Origin: Ancylostoma caninum
Lineage: Eukaryota > Nematoda > Chromadorea > Rhabditida > Ancylostomatidae
DNA: 64,000 bases
Direction of reading: 5' to 3'
NCBI GenBank assembly: GCA_037903475.1
Contig: JBAJFG010000562.1
Span: 4,012,501-4,076,500 of the forward strand
Below are positions 13,201-24,880 of this stretch, piece after piece (position 1 is the stretch's first letter; every line of letters starts with the position of its first letter). The notes below the pieces were generated by a model. The model was not told the DNA's origin. It saw only the letters and a program-made list of their open reading frames with translations, and did not search any database. The translations under genes were made by a program, and so were the position numbers.

Positions 13201-13975
13201 TGAAACTTGACACCAGACGCCGATTCTCCACCGGCAGTGCAGTGGCTCCCGCTCGGCTTCCGTCAAGGATTCAGTATCTTCCTAATCTGTATGGCAATTA
13301 TACACAGACGCCATTCTCCGCCAAACAAGCGCCGTTGTGGACGTCGATTCCGAACATACGTACGACGCGAATGTGGACGACATGTGCTGCACGTGCACTT
13401 TTCCTTGTTCAGTGGCATTGCAAGTAGAAGCGGGGCGACGGCATTAAGTCCATTTCAAGCGTCACAATTAGGCCATAACAACGAGTTCAGCGGCGGCTAT
13501 TAGCGCAAAAAGTCCTCATTCTTAGATGGATTGGGAATTTTAAGGAACTACGAAGTAGCTGCAGGATTTTTAGAGGTTTAATAATGTGACGCAACAGCCG
13601 GAAGTTAGCCGGAGGACTACTTATATTGAATATGCATGAAGAAGTGCACGAAATCGTCAGCAGGCAGAAGAACACGCATGAGCGGCGGCAAGAACGAGGT
13701 GTCGACTGCAGGAGGCCGTCGGCGACGAGGTGTGCTGCGAAAATGTCAATCGCCGGCAGTAATCCCGACACAAATTGCCGGCTGAGGAAAAGAGAAATTG
13801 AAGCTGATTCGTGGATTTACGCCAGCGAAAATATGGACTGCCAGCGGAGTAAATTAGCAGTAGCCGCGGAAATTTACGGATATCGCTGTTTATGCGTGTG
13901 TGTGGCAAAAGCTGATGACGGCAAATTGCACTTGAAGCACAAAGTGCACACCCGCGCGCTGCTCGGATAATGTTA
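13200..13975. other. Moderately GC-rich stretch, unassigned
   Basis: Base composition rises here and open frames exist on both strands (13200-13503 +, 13626-13970 +). None has a recognisable domain or a good splice pair. It may be regulatory or contain an exon I cannot recognise. Confidence 0.25.
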
Positions 13976-14259
13976 GGGAGACAAATCGGATTGTGTGGAG
14001 AGCGTGTTCATCCAGAACAACGATTACATATATGAGTGTAGCGCATCATCGAGCCATGTCATGGGAAATCCTGGTGCTATTTTACACATGTTACGGCAGA
14101 AATTTCAAGAAAAGCAGGAGTTTTCGTTGAAATGACGCCAACGATTTCCTTGCTGCAATGTTTGGGGAAATTTAAATGAAAAAAAAAACTGTCAAAGAAC
14201 TAAAATGAGCAAAATCCCCGATGGAAGGCTAGAAGGCTATGAGCAAAGCATAAAATACA

Positions 14260-15110
14260 ACTGCAGAGGAAGATTGGAGGGCACACAATATAAGAGAAGA
14301 GGGAAGGCAGCAAAAAGCCAGAAGGAGTGCACCTGAAGGTCAGTAGTGCAGCAGCAGAAAGTGAGCAAGACAGCAGCAGACATATGTGACTGTTACACGA
14401 TAAGAGAGGGAAGAAGAAAAGGACAGAGAAAGAAAAGGCAGAAAAATAGACAGAAAATCACGGGGAAGGCAGCAAGAAGCTAGAAGGACCGTAAATGAAG
14501 CAATGGAGCTTCAGTGGAGAGAATAAAGCAAGAGGAAGAAGAGGATCGAGTAGAAGAGGAAGTGGAAAATGGAAACGAAAAGAAAGAGAAGCGAAATGAA
14601 TTTGTTCCACACTGAGCAACTACTGCGTCATCAATAGGTTTCAGAGGTAGCAGAAAAGCAAAGGGTCATGATGGGGACCCGAGAAGAAGCGCCGAAAAAA
14701 AGAAGGAAATCTGGAAGAAGTTAATCAGCAGTCCAGAACCCACCATGATCTCCAACAGTCACAGCTGGAATTTTCCTTAGAGGAAGCAGAAGACAACTAA
14801 AATCAAAATAGCAAATCCAAAAACAGTAAAATGGGTAAAAAACCAGAACCACTGCAGCTGAAGAGAGGGAAAGATGAGAGAAGAAGAGGCAGAGAAAAAC
14901 AGAAAAGGTGGAAAGATGTGGAAAGAGAGGTGTATAAGGAACATGTTTGAAAAGGCTGCTGTGGTGCAATAAAATAGTTTTTGGGAGAAACTAGGAAGGA
15001 CAGCAGCATGAATGCGGAGGAGTTTCGTTAAAGGAAAGTGGAGGGAGAAAGAAGCAGGGACAGAGAGGACAAAAGTAGGCGACGACAAGGAATTGGAAGC
15101 GAAATGAGGG
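14260..15110 (+). repeat. Polypurine tract (A/G-rich + strand)
   Basis: About 850 bases on the + strand are strongly biased to A and G, built from agaagagg, gaaaaggcag and similar words. A longer word, ggaaggcagcaaaaagccagaa, recurs as a variant near 14464. The complementary strand reads as a hydrophobic pseudo-protein rich in F, L and S, which is composition and not a gene. Confidence 0.75.
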
Positions 15111-15908
15111 GAGTTAATTTAAGGAAGTGCAAGTACAGCGCTATCATAGTGCTTTTAGATGAAGCCAAACCAGCTCATAGACCAAATCGTGGAAGAAATT
15201 GAGTTTCCAAAGATTAAATTATGTTGTCAAGGAAAATTGAAGAGCTACTGGAATCCCGAAAAAAGATTGTGAAGTAAAATCAATAAAAATACATAGAACA
15301 CCATTCATCGAACGAAGAATTACTTACATAAACTCACAATTGAATGAACACCATATGATGAGAAAGCACTTCGTAGCGTCATAATTGAATTGCTTTCCCA
15401 TGAAGAAAAAAGCCCGCCGCTTTCCTGGAACTACTGCCGCTCCGTCCACATGTCCCCGAGGTAACGACAATTTTCTCGTACACAACAATTTTGCGCGGGG
15501 GCTCAAAAACCCATCATCCAGGTAGCCAGTTATTATTTTAGCACCAGCATAAACGATTCAACAACAAAAAAGCTCTATTCCCAGTAGAACAAAAGCTGGT
15601 AGCCGGGAAGAATGTGGAATTAGCAGTGCGGAGGAAAAACAGCTGTTTTTAAGCTGACGCATTTTAGACGCCGAGTTGTTAACGAGACGAGTCTTCCAGG
15701 CGAGCGAGATGGGATTGGGTACGAGAAAGGAAGAAGGAGGGTGGTAAACATGAGGTATTTGTGGAATTATTCGATGAATAAGACAGGATATTGTGACGAG
15801 GAAGGCTATACCTCATCTCATTAGAAAAACAAATGAAAATATGTTAAAAAATAAAAGAAAAAATGAAGAAAATTAAAAATGAAACAAGGAAATGAATGAT
15901 GAACTTAC

Positions 15909-16218
15909 CACCATACTAGTAGTCTCTCGAATTATGGCAATCGCTAACGCAAAAGTCGCGGATCGCGCGGCGTTCGCGGCGTCGCGAAACTCGGCCGCCG
16001 TCGGCGATCGGATCAGCAGATGCGGCGGCGTCGGAGTCGCCGCCGCTGTGGCCGTCGCGGCCCCGCCCACTCGAGTCGCAGCCACGCCCACCGGAGGCGA
16101 CGCCGCGTCGTTGGCCGCTGTGGCGGTCGTGTCGTCGTTGTCGCCGCCGCGGCCGCTATGCGCATGCCACCGGGCGATCGCCGCGATTCGGTCGCCGATC
16201 CGCAGCTGCCCGGCCGAT
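15909..16218 (-). CDS. Internal exon, PDZ-like with alanine-rich insertion
   Basis: On the - strand a 310-base open segment is bounded by an acceptor (TTGTTGTTTTAG before 16218) and a near-consensus donor (GTG followed by GTAAGT at 15908). Its reading frame starts SAGQLRIGDRIAAIAR, which matches the G-x-L-x-x-GD-x-I signature in the middle of PDZ domains. It ends TAAEFRDAANAARSATFALA, resembling the last helix and strand of a PDZ domain. Between them lies about 50 residues rich in A, T and P, an unusual insertion. PDZ domains bind protein C-termini in membrane-associated scaffolds. The first half of the domain would be in an upstream exon above 16218, which I could not find. GC content is far higher than in neighbouring DNA. 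PDZ assignment is inference from motif shape; the exon call is firmer than the family. Confidence 0.45.
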
Positions 16219-16239
16219 CTAAAACAACAAAGTGCTTGT

Positions 16240-16690
16240 GTGTCTTTTGCTGCTACTGCTGCTGCTCTCCTATTAGCAGTACACGAGGTTCATTGATCGC
16301 CAGTCAGCGGCCGCTCGCGCTCGCCCGGCGGAGCAGTCGGCGGCTGTATGCGCGTGTGTGTGTACGTGCTTGCATGTGTATGCGTGTGTGTATGTGTGGT
16401 CCGCCGCCTAGCTTCTCTGTCGGTCCCGCGGACCCTCCGGTCCGCGGCCGCTCTCTGCCACTTGACCACTTTCCGCCAACACCACAAGCTGTACGCCTGC
16501 CGTTCAGCGACGGCGAGTAACCAGCCCGCGAATGAGCTGCTGCTGCGGCGGACTGCTGAGCCGCAGCCGCCTTCCGCCGTTCTCTCACCAGTCCGCGGGC
16601 TCTCTCGCGTCTCCCCACCATCACACAATGTACCTCATTAACCGCCCTCTGGCAAGCGGCCGCCCGCCGCTGCCGCTCACGTGCTAGGAT
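16240..16690. promoter_or_regulatory. CpG-rich island with GT repeat, possible promoter
   Basis: A strongly GC- and CpG-rich block lies immediately upstream (on the - strand) of the PDZ-like exon. It includes an imperfect (GT)n run at about 16345-16400. Open frames cross it in several phases, as expected of such composition. It could be a 5' region or first exon of the - strand gene; no TATA box is evident. Confidence 0.3.
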
Positions 16691-16699
16691 TTCTGATTA

Positions 16700-18700
16700 A
16701 CATTAGCAATTGGCTACTCCCGGAACAAAATAGCACTATAGGACAAGCGCGCGGCTAATTGGCTTATTTTTGTGGTCACTACGAATTTAAACCCTTTCGA
16801 TCAGGATAATACATACATCCAGGATAAATAAACTGGAAATTCTACTACGCCTAGCTTTAGGTGAACCTTTCTCAGGAATCTGTTATACTAAGACACCATC
16901 CAGATGATCTGTTTTTCATCGGCTTATCCGGATAATATCAAATTCCAAAGGACTGACTCCCGAACACTTCTAGCCGAGAACTTTTTACGTGGACAGGCTT
17001 TTAGCAATGGTTTACTACGTTTCAAAGGCGAAATGGCTGCTGACGTGACGTTCAAGGCGATGATGAATGGAACTGCCTATACGTAAGAACGCGCATGGAT
17101 TCCCACATGTGCCTACTAACATATTTATTACGATTGCCCTTTATACGCGCACACTTTGTTTTTTAGGAATTAGAAAATCCTCCGCTTGAAAAAATGGAGG
17201 AGAATTCAGCTTTGGTTGGCTGATTCTCTATTTAAGCACATTTCTAAGTGAAGTAACACAGAATCACTCCAATTCACGTGGAGTAGTGCTGAAATTCTGC
17301 TTCAATGCCCCATTTCTTGATGTTCTTGTCCAGGTTTCCCTATTCTTCTGGTAGTGTGCTGGTTATTATGTCCGTTTATTTCTGGAAAATTCCCGAAAAT
17401 GCGGACATTTTCCGCTTGAATTTGCACTGTTCAAGATCGCGTTTTTTTTCGATTTACTCAAGCAAAAGTCCAATTCAAATAGGGGATTAATCTTGGTATT
17501 ACTTCACTTCAATGATTGGAATTTTTTGACGCACTCCGGAAAGTAATAAGCATCCCGCTGATCCAAAATGGAGCGTTCCCCCAATCAAATTTGATATGGT
17601 TCACAATCAACACGATTTATTGTCATCGCAGCATAGTATAGCTCCCACCGCCTCCCATCCCCCACCCCCCCCCCCCCGAGCAAAATATTCATATTCATAT
17701 ATGGAAGATTCGTCTACTGTTGAGAACTTGCACTGCAGCAATACTACAGTGCATTTCATAATTTATAAAACCATGAAGATGTGCCATGACCGCAAGTTAG
17801 GCAGAAACAGAAAAATGAAGATTTAAAAACCTAGGGTTACTAAGTCCCAAAGTAGGGTATCAAGGTTAGTTTAGGTGGTACTAGGGGAAAAATCCCATGA
17901 TTTCCGATAAAGCCGGAGGTGAAAAAATTGGGGGTGCCCTATAATCATGACCCGCACTGTAGAGGAACGAAATTCTGGGAAACAACCAATGTATCTAAAC
18001 TCATCGGAGGATGTAGAGATGAGTGAATGGAGGGTAATTTTACAGCTTCCGTTAGTGTTTTAGTCTTTTAGTCCGCTCATAACGCATTCGCATTACACCG
18101 CTCTGTTATGACAGTCGGGATGTCAAACAACTCACAGCTGCTCCATCACAGGCTACAATAAGATCATGAAGAACACCACGTTCCTAACGCCTTCAGCCTA
18201 ATCTTGAGGATTATGCAAAAAAAAGGAATTGCAAGTGGTGCGTTCCTCCTGTTTCGTAGTTAATAAACAGGTAGAAATGAGGATTTTATTCTTTTTTTTT
18301 CCAAATATATTAGGTGGTCGGAAAAGTTCAGTTCTAAACCAAAAAAGAACATTTCATCCAGAAACTTTATGGAAAAAAGGATGTAACTTACATGTCATTC
18401 GAGTACTCTCATTTAATAGTTCCCCATAGGTTCATTCACTTAGGGAGAAGTGCCATTTCCCCGGGAAGTAAACTCATCTAGCCCACAAATACCACACAAT
18501 TCACATCATTTGGAAGCCACAAAAAGTGTTGTCTCAAAAGAGAAATGCAAGAACACCAGTCAATACGCTCTCTCCACCCCCCCCCTCTTTATGTAGATGT
18601 GGCAATCCTGGCCTAAATTCCAGAAATCTCTGATATCCCCCCTTCTACTCCCACCAATGGAGAGACCCTGTTGTGCACCACAGCTTAGCCAGGGGTGGCT
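16700..18700. other. No supported gene
   Basis: AT-rich sequence with short frames only. It contains a poly-C run at about 17663-17678. I see no domain, no paired splice sites and no repeat of note. Confidence 0.4.
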
Positions 18701-18770
18701 TTCCTCACCCACACGTATTCCTTTTTTTTTTTGCTCATAACGAGTTTCAGGTGTCAGCGGAGCACGAATA

Positions 18771-18893
18771 TGACGTCACCGTGTTCAAGCACATTTCCTG
18801 TGGAAATGCAAATCCTAGTTAGTGACGTCGATGAAAGCGAGATTGTGACGTCATGCGAGGTCCGGGATTTTCTTTTCTTAGAATTGTGACGTT
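18771..18893. promoter_or_regulatory. Cluster of CRE-type sites plus an octamer
   Basis: Within 123 bases there are two perfect TGACGTCA palindromes (18771-18778, 18846-18853), a TGACGTCG (18823-18830) and a TGACGTT (18887-18893). A perfect ATGCAAAT octamer lies at 18806-18813. TGACGTCA is the binding site of CREB/ATF bZIP factors and ATGCAAAT that of POU factors. The clustering suggests an enhancer or promoter module. Which gene it serves is unknown. Confidence 0.35.
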
Positions 18894-19754
18894 GGTTTCC
18901 TTTTATTATGAGACATGATGAAGCTGGAACCTTTCCAACAACTTCTTCTCTGCACCGCATAGTGCAACTTTCAGAATTTAGCTAGAAAATGGAGAGAAAA
19001 GCCAAAATTCGTATGCGTGAAATGTTAGCTTAGCCCATTCCGCACGCCACTGTAGGCCTGTTAGTGCGGGATTTGTTGGGAAATGAGTATTTCAGTGGTG
19101 AAAGCTGGCACTATCCTACCGACCAGGTAGTATTATAACAATTTTCCGCTCATTTCAAACACATTCCAACAAACTTTTGGAATACAGGTCAGTGCGAAAC
19201 GTAAGGAAGGTGAAATGCCAAAATGAAAAAAAAACGCCGTTGAAAGTCATCAGAAACATACTATTTAGCTCTAGAATAAATGAGGTAAATTTCATCTCAT
19301 TGATGACGTTTTGGCTCACCGCTAGGCCGCACCTTTTTCTCATCGTCCAGCTTCAGAAATAACTACGCCTTAATGATCTCAGCGATTTTCTTAGGGGGTG
19401 GCGCAGTCGGATTTTCTGATTCAATATGATTTTTAAAGTCTGCAATGGATTTTTTCGTAAAAGTTTTAGAGCAGGGAAAGGAGCTAGAAATTGAGAATAT
19501 GTGGGAAAAAACTCGGGCTAAAAGGGCAGGAGTAGTTAGCCCTGTCCCCAAAGTCTTATACATATGTATATGCTTAACTTCATTTGTAAAGAATCCAGGC
19601 GTAAAATCCAAGTGTCAAACCAATTTCTAGATAAGTCCTATGATGTAAACGTCCAAAACGACGCCAAAATGCTACCGCTCCATCTAGAAACCCCTCAATT
19701 CCATTGTAACAACGTAACAACGCAGCAACGCATAAGTTGTGTGTTCGATTAGAG

Positions 19755-20020
19755 TTACTTCTGCATTACAACCATGTCGACTTGTACTAATGAGCAAACG
19801 CCACAGCATCCTTAATGCTGGGTCGCTCGTAAAAACGAAACGACCACCACCGCCTGCGCATCGCTTACGCGGCCTGGGGATCAGTGACGAGGACGCGTGC
19901 ACTGACCTGGCTTTGACGTCCTTCGGTCCAGCAATCAGCAAAAAACGGTCGTCTCGTCTCGGATCTAGCACTTCTGGCTGTAGCGCACGTACATCGAATT
20001 CGACGAAGTGCAGTTTCTAA
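19755..20020 (+). CDS. Putative terminal exon, unknown protein
   Basis: An open + strand segment ends at a TAA at 20018-20020 and has balanced, coding-like codon use. A possible acceptor (TTCGATTAG, or the AG two bases later) precedes it at about 19752-19754. The product is about 88 residues, basic and rich in S, R and T, with a PPPP run and an acidic patch SDEDACTD, ending in a cysteine/serine-rich tail. I do not recognise the family. No AATAAA lies close downstream, and the opposite strand is also open, so the strand is not certain. A separate upstream exon was not found. Confidence 0.3.
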
Positions 20021-20457
20021 AAGGAGGGTGCGAGTAAATTGCAGGATTTTCTCGTCAAAAGGGTTCTAGTAGTCTCTGAAGGCTTGAGTTCTACGTTGCA
20101 ACAGCTTCAGAAAGGCAGATTTCCGCAGAATAGCAATTGTTTATTTCAAGGATAACATTTACCACTTAGTTACCAAAAAGTTCAAGAAGTTAATCCCTAA
20201 CCCTATCCGGACATTAACGCCGACCGATGTAAGTGAAATCATGATGCATAGTTGAGAGTTTATAATGAAAATTTGGGTACTAGTTATAATTTTAGAGTTT
20301 ACTCACATTTCATCAGTGAGTGATCTCATGTGGACCTGTGTTACCGTCCCAAATGTCCAGAAATTACTGGTTAAAGGGACGACACCCACAGAGAACCGGC
20401 TTCATTCTTAAAGGAAAAATGCTCGCAATCAAGTAGGAGAGAGGGTGATTGCTTTAA

Positions 20458-20898
20458 AGGCAGCACTCACGCTGAAAAAAGTTTCCTCGAATTTGTGCTC
20501 ATTTCAAAGGTGCCATCAATTGGACTGGAACTGCAAAAGGAATCTCTCCAAATCCTGCAGTTACTCGAGTAATAAAACTCTTACGCATGTACAAATGCGC
20601 CCAGTACGCTCAACCCCGCCCCATTCTCTCTGACCGTGTGCGGCTGTGTTTCTCAGCTGATACAGGATCGATCAGAATCTTCCTATAGTGGTGATCCGTT
20701 CCGCAGCTCTGCGATGACACCCATCTCAGGCGATAGATCTCGTACAAATGGACATGTATTGGCAAATTACAACATAGTATTTCGCGCAAACCTTGCCCTT
20801 TTCGATGGTCTTTTCTCTACTAGGGGCACAAAAGTAGCCTCCAGAGTAGAATTTCATGAAAAAATCAACATCGTTTTTTTTTATCGTGAGTGCTGTCT
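20458..20898. mobile_element. TTAA-flanked miniature element A
   Basis: The left end AGGCAGCACTCACG and the right end CGTGAGTGCTGTCT are inverted copies with one mismatch, followed inward by A-runs and T-runs. Both ends abut TTAA (20454-20457 and 20899-20902). TTAA duplication is the hallmark of piggyBac-type transposition. At 441 bp it has no transposase and would be mobilised in trans. It sits directly against element B. Confidence 0.75.
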
Positions 20899-20902
20899 TT
20901 AA

Positions 20903-21367
20903 AGGCAGCAGGAGCTGAAATTCTCGACTCTGAGCTGAGCTGTGGCTGGTGAAGTACAGACTCGGCACGTCATAAATGTGAAACGAACACAGACAATGAT
21001 GGCTTACCTGCAGAAAAAAATGGAACATTCGTCGCGAACACGCCTGGCCGTGTTCGTGCGCGGACGAGTTTTCCCAGACGCGAAAGCCATTGCAGCGCGT
21101 GGTTTTGGCCGAGTCCCGTCATGAAACCTTGTGAATTGAATGCAATTCGTTTTCCCTTTGCACCAAACCACGCACCGCAATGGCTTTTTGCGCCGGGGAA
21201 AACTCGTCCGCGCGCGAACACGGCCAGGCGTGTTCGCGACGAATGTCCCATTTTCTCTGCAGGTAAGCCATAATTGTCTGTGTTCGTTTCACATTTATGA
21301 TGTGCTGAGTCTGTACTTCATCACCCACAGCTCAGCTCGGAGTCGAGGATTCCAGCTCCTGCTGCCT
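20903..21367. mobile_element. TTAA-flanked hairpin element B
   Basis: Nearly the whole 465 bp is an inverted repeat. Arms of about 210 bases (20903-21115 and 21160-21367) match at most positions and start AGGCAGCAGGAGCTG. TTAA lies at 20899-20902 on the left and 21368-21371 on the right. The first eight bases, AGGCAGCA, are shared with element A, suggesting the same transposase family. A transcript would fold into a long double-stranded RNA. Confidence 0.85.
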
Positions 21368-22448
21368 TTAAGTAGTGTTTCAACAATGCTCGTAGGTCAA
21401 TACTCTTAGAATAACTAGCATTTTTTTATTTATTTAGCTGATGACATAAATATAGTAGATGACAAGTGAACAAATGAAGTGAATAATAATCATAAACTTC
21501 TTTGTCCTTTGAGAGATTTTACTTCTTTTTATGAATAGAACATATGAGATGAAAGAAGCAGCAGAGCATGTTCATAATTTTTTCAAGAACGAAGATGCTC
21601 AAATCTTTCCGGGGACTGTAGATTTTCATTTCACGAGGTACCGAGTGGTTATGAATGAATTTTCCAACATTGGCTTCGATACCCACATCACTACAAAATT
21701 CCATAGATGTAAACGACTCAGTTACAACGATTAAAAATCTAAATTCTCCAATGGTACTATATTTCCTTCAATGGAAAAAAAACTCGTTGATGAAGAAATT
21801 ACATATATTTATCCAGCCTTGCCATGGTGTGCACAGTCCGGCTTCCTAGGCAAAATTGGATTATTTCGTTTTTAGAAAAGTTTTAAATGGATTGAAACTC
21901 TCTTAATTTTTCTTGAACTAAAGACTAGAAGTAGTACTGTATTTCGCTGCATTGGATATATGCATGTGTACAATTCTTTTTTATCCCATAGCCTTGGATC
22001 CAGCGTCACCTGCTTGCAGCAGGAATCCATCATGTCACACAATGAAGGCGAGTTTAAGGATGATGAGGTTTTTCACCAACATGATGGAGCACCACTTCAC
22101 TACCATAGCACAGTTTCGCGTTACTCTTGTCACCATAAAAACTTCAATGGCGCAAGGGCAACCAATGGTGGTCCAGTGATGTCTTCATAGCTGTTGACTC
22201 TTTTGAATAGTTGTTAAAATATCGGCGAATGAAGTATAGAATTTCAAAAAAAAAAAGAGAACGAAAAGAAAAATATGTTAGCATCCAGGTACGCTGGCGC
22301 ATTTGTTAAGCCCAAGGTCAGCGACTAGATTCATGAACGTTCTCGAGAAGGTTGGGACCTACCTGTTCATTTAATTTATTTTTCAAAAATGGGAAATATA
22401 CGGATAACAGTGAGCATGCTCTATTCTAGGGAATCGTTCACCAGGAAA

Positions 22449-22900
22449 GGATACTAGGGGCGTTCGACAACTCGCAACGAAATGTATACTGTCAAGTGGA
22501 GTTTTCGATGCTGATCACAAATTTGTTATCCTTATCTGCTGTGGGATTCTCTCTGAAGAGCTACATGGCATGATTCCAGTTTTCGCGAGGCTGCCAAAAA
22601 TTGGTTTCGTGGACAAGTTCTGCTAAAAGATTGCGGGAACTTATCTAAGAAAACTTTGAAAGCATTAAGTAATTTCAATTAGTTGACATATTTGAAATAG
22701 TTTTCGCTCATGTTTTCAGCAGAATATAACTCGAAAATCAGATTTGTCCGGTATACACAACCCTAAATCATGTCACGTAGCTCTCCACAGAGAACTCCGC
22801 AACAGATAAGGAAAGCGGATACGAAATCAGCATCGAAAACTGCATCTGACAGTATGCATCTCATTACGAGTTGTCGGACTCCCCCTCCCCCTAGTATCCC
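22449..22900. mobile_element. Foldback element
   Basis: The left arm starts GGATACTAGGGGCGTTCGAC and runs to about 22590. The right arm (about 22745-22900) is its diverged inverted copy, ending in CCCCTAGTATCC. Matching internal words include gagttttcgatgctgat against atcagcatcgaaaactgc. The loop is about 150 bases. I could not fix a target duplication with certainty. No coding capacity. Confidence 0.75.
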
Positions 22901-22929
22901 TCCAGGGTCAGTTAAATATGATAAGATAT

Positions 22930-23770
22930 GGTACAACTAGCAAGTTTAACGCACTCTGTGCAAAAAAAAACTCGTCCGATCCGGAACAGGAGGCAGCTGA
23001 GAACTTTTCCGAGAACCTTCATGAATCCCGCCGCAAAGGGTGACGAAAGACAGCCGAAATCCTCTTATATAAATCATGGTAGTGCAACAAAATTTTCTAG
23101 AGCGCAGACGTAGAGGTACTAGCACGTGATCGCACGCGCTCGCAGTGAGACTCAGTTATAGACTGTGCCTCGCGAGGATGCGAAGCTGATGGGGCATTCG
23201 GCCGATGTTTCGTCATAGGTGCATAGACGTAGTGGAAGTCGCGTGCATTCGGGATTTCGCGGCGGGACCACCAGCTAGCGGTCTCGAGCCCTCCAGGCGA
23301 GACAGTGTTTACAACAATTTGACGATGCGTAGCAGCAATGTACGGAGCAGAGTCGCCCGTCTGCTGGAGCTTTGTCGTTGACTTCACTCAACTTTGGAAC
23401 AGTGGAGGATAACCACTTCGAAAAGAAGTGTGCATACTGTGGAGGATGTATCGAAGGATTCACTCGGTGTCCTCACTTGGGATATGCTCTTTAAGCACCT
23501 CTCTTTGAGGTCCCTTTAAGGGTTTGGGGATTATGCTGCTTGAGGATCCGTCTTTTTTAAGAAGTACAATCAAATACACGGGATGAAGAACGCATCATCA
23601 TAAGCTGTTGTGACACTTTCTGAAACCAGTTGTGCAACATGTGCAGTTGATCAAACTTTCTAAATATTTCCTATTTCCTTTCTTCCATCACTTTCGAGAT
23701 TTGCAAAGAGTGCGGCTGCAGTGATGACGGACAGATGAGCTGGGGTCCCGTAGTCCAGAAAAATATCACG
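22930..23770. other. No supported gene
   Basis: Short frames on both strands (22928-23113, 23097-23463), without a recognised motif or a convincing pair of splice sites. Confidence 0.35.
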
Positions 23771-23779
23771 ATAGGTGTC

Positions 23780-24515
23780 CGCCGATCGAGAAAGAGTCCG
23801 CAGTGGCCCAATAGTGGGCAAACAGCAGGATACGGGCCCATCGATGGAGAAAGGGTTCGCCGTGGTCCAGTAGTGGAGGAAACGCCAGGATACGGGTCCA
23901 TCGATGGAGATTGGGTCTGTGGGTCTGCAAGGGCCCAATAGTGGGCAAACAGCAGGATACGGGCCCATCGATGGAGAAAGGGTTCGCCGTGGCCCAACAG
24001 TGGGAAAACGGTAGGGTACGGGTCCATCGATGGAGAAAGGGTCCGCCGTGGCCCAACAGTGGGAAAACGGTAGGGTACGGGTCCATCGATGGAGAAAGGG
24101 TCCGCCGTGGTCCAGTAGTGGAGGAAACGCCAGGATACGGGTCCATCGATGGAGATTGGGTCTGCAGAGGCCCATTAACGAGGAAATGCCAGGCAACGAG
24201 TCCACGGATGCGGATTGGGTCTGCTATAGCCCAATACTGGAGAAAGCGCCAGGATACGGGTCCATGGATGGAGACTGGGTTCGCAAGGGCCGATTAGCGA
24301 GGAAAACGCCGGGACACGAGTCCCACCGATGGATCGGGTCTGTGCTGGCCCGGTAGTGGGAAGAACGCCAGGACACAGATCCACAAATGGAGGATGGGTC
24401 TGCTCTGGCCCAACAGTGGGATAAGCGCCAGGATACGGGTGCACTGATGGAGAATGGCTCATTGTGGCTCAATAGTGGGGAAAACGCCAAGATGCACATG
24501 TGCCGGTGGAGTAGG
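23780..24515. repeat. 59-bp minisatellite, about 12 units
   Basis: Tandem units of 59 bases, each with the core gggtccatcgatggagaaag and a second core cccaacagtgggaaaacg. Units at about 23990-24110 are nearly identical, while those after 24180 are more diverged. One unit near 23905-23940 carries a short extra duplication (gggtctgtgggtctgc). As 59 is not a multiple of three, each frame cycles through all three readings and stays open, creating proline- and glycine-rich pseudo-proteins on both strands. Confidence 0.95.
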
Positions 24516-24806
24516 GGCACGCCACGCGCTCATTCGTAACTCAGTCGACCATCTCTTTTTCCTCTCAGTTGGCTGTTCCTAACGGGTCCAGGCATGTAAG
24601 AACTGTGACAAAAAAGTGTAGGTATTATCAGTACATCGGAAATTAGCTTTATATGTAGGTGCGGGACAAGGATAAAGGCTAAGATGGCGAGAAGACTCGT
24701 GTTCGGGCAAATGAAGACTTTGGGTATAAAACCCTCGAAGAAGATCCACACAGTGGAACGCCGGAGGACAACAACAGGGTTTTTAGGCCCTGAACTAGGA
24801 ATATAA

Positions 24807-24880
24807 GAGACGGTGGTTCAGTGGTAGAATGCTCGCCTGCCACGCGGGCTGCCCGGGTTTGTTTCCCGGCCGATGCACCA
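24807..24880 (+). tRNA. tRNA-Gly(GCC)-like pseudogene carrying CCA
   Basis: The D arm, A box (TGGTTCAGTGG), anticodon stem and loop (GCC at 24839-24841), T stem and 3' acceptor half of a glycine tRNA are present. Three of the seven 5' acceptor positions no longer pair, and the T loop reads TTTGTTT instead of the usual TTCGATT, which also damages the B box. A CCA follows the discriminator base at 24878-24880. Eukaryotic tRNA genes do not normally encode CCA, so this suggests a copy made from a mature tRNA. It is probably not functional. Confidence 0.8.

Noticed and set aside
14721..15088. Hydrophobic multi-phenylalanine frames on the - strand
   Set aside because: Complement of a polypurine tract; composition artefact.
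15892..16520. Long + strand frames of A/R-rich protein
   Set aside because: The - strand exon with acceptor and donor explains the region better.
23780..24515. CRISPR-like array
   Set aside because: Units are contiguous repeats without unique spacers, in a eukaryotic context.
23660..24520. Frames up to 181 codons on both strands
   Set aside because: 59-bp repeat cycling through all phases.
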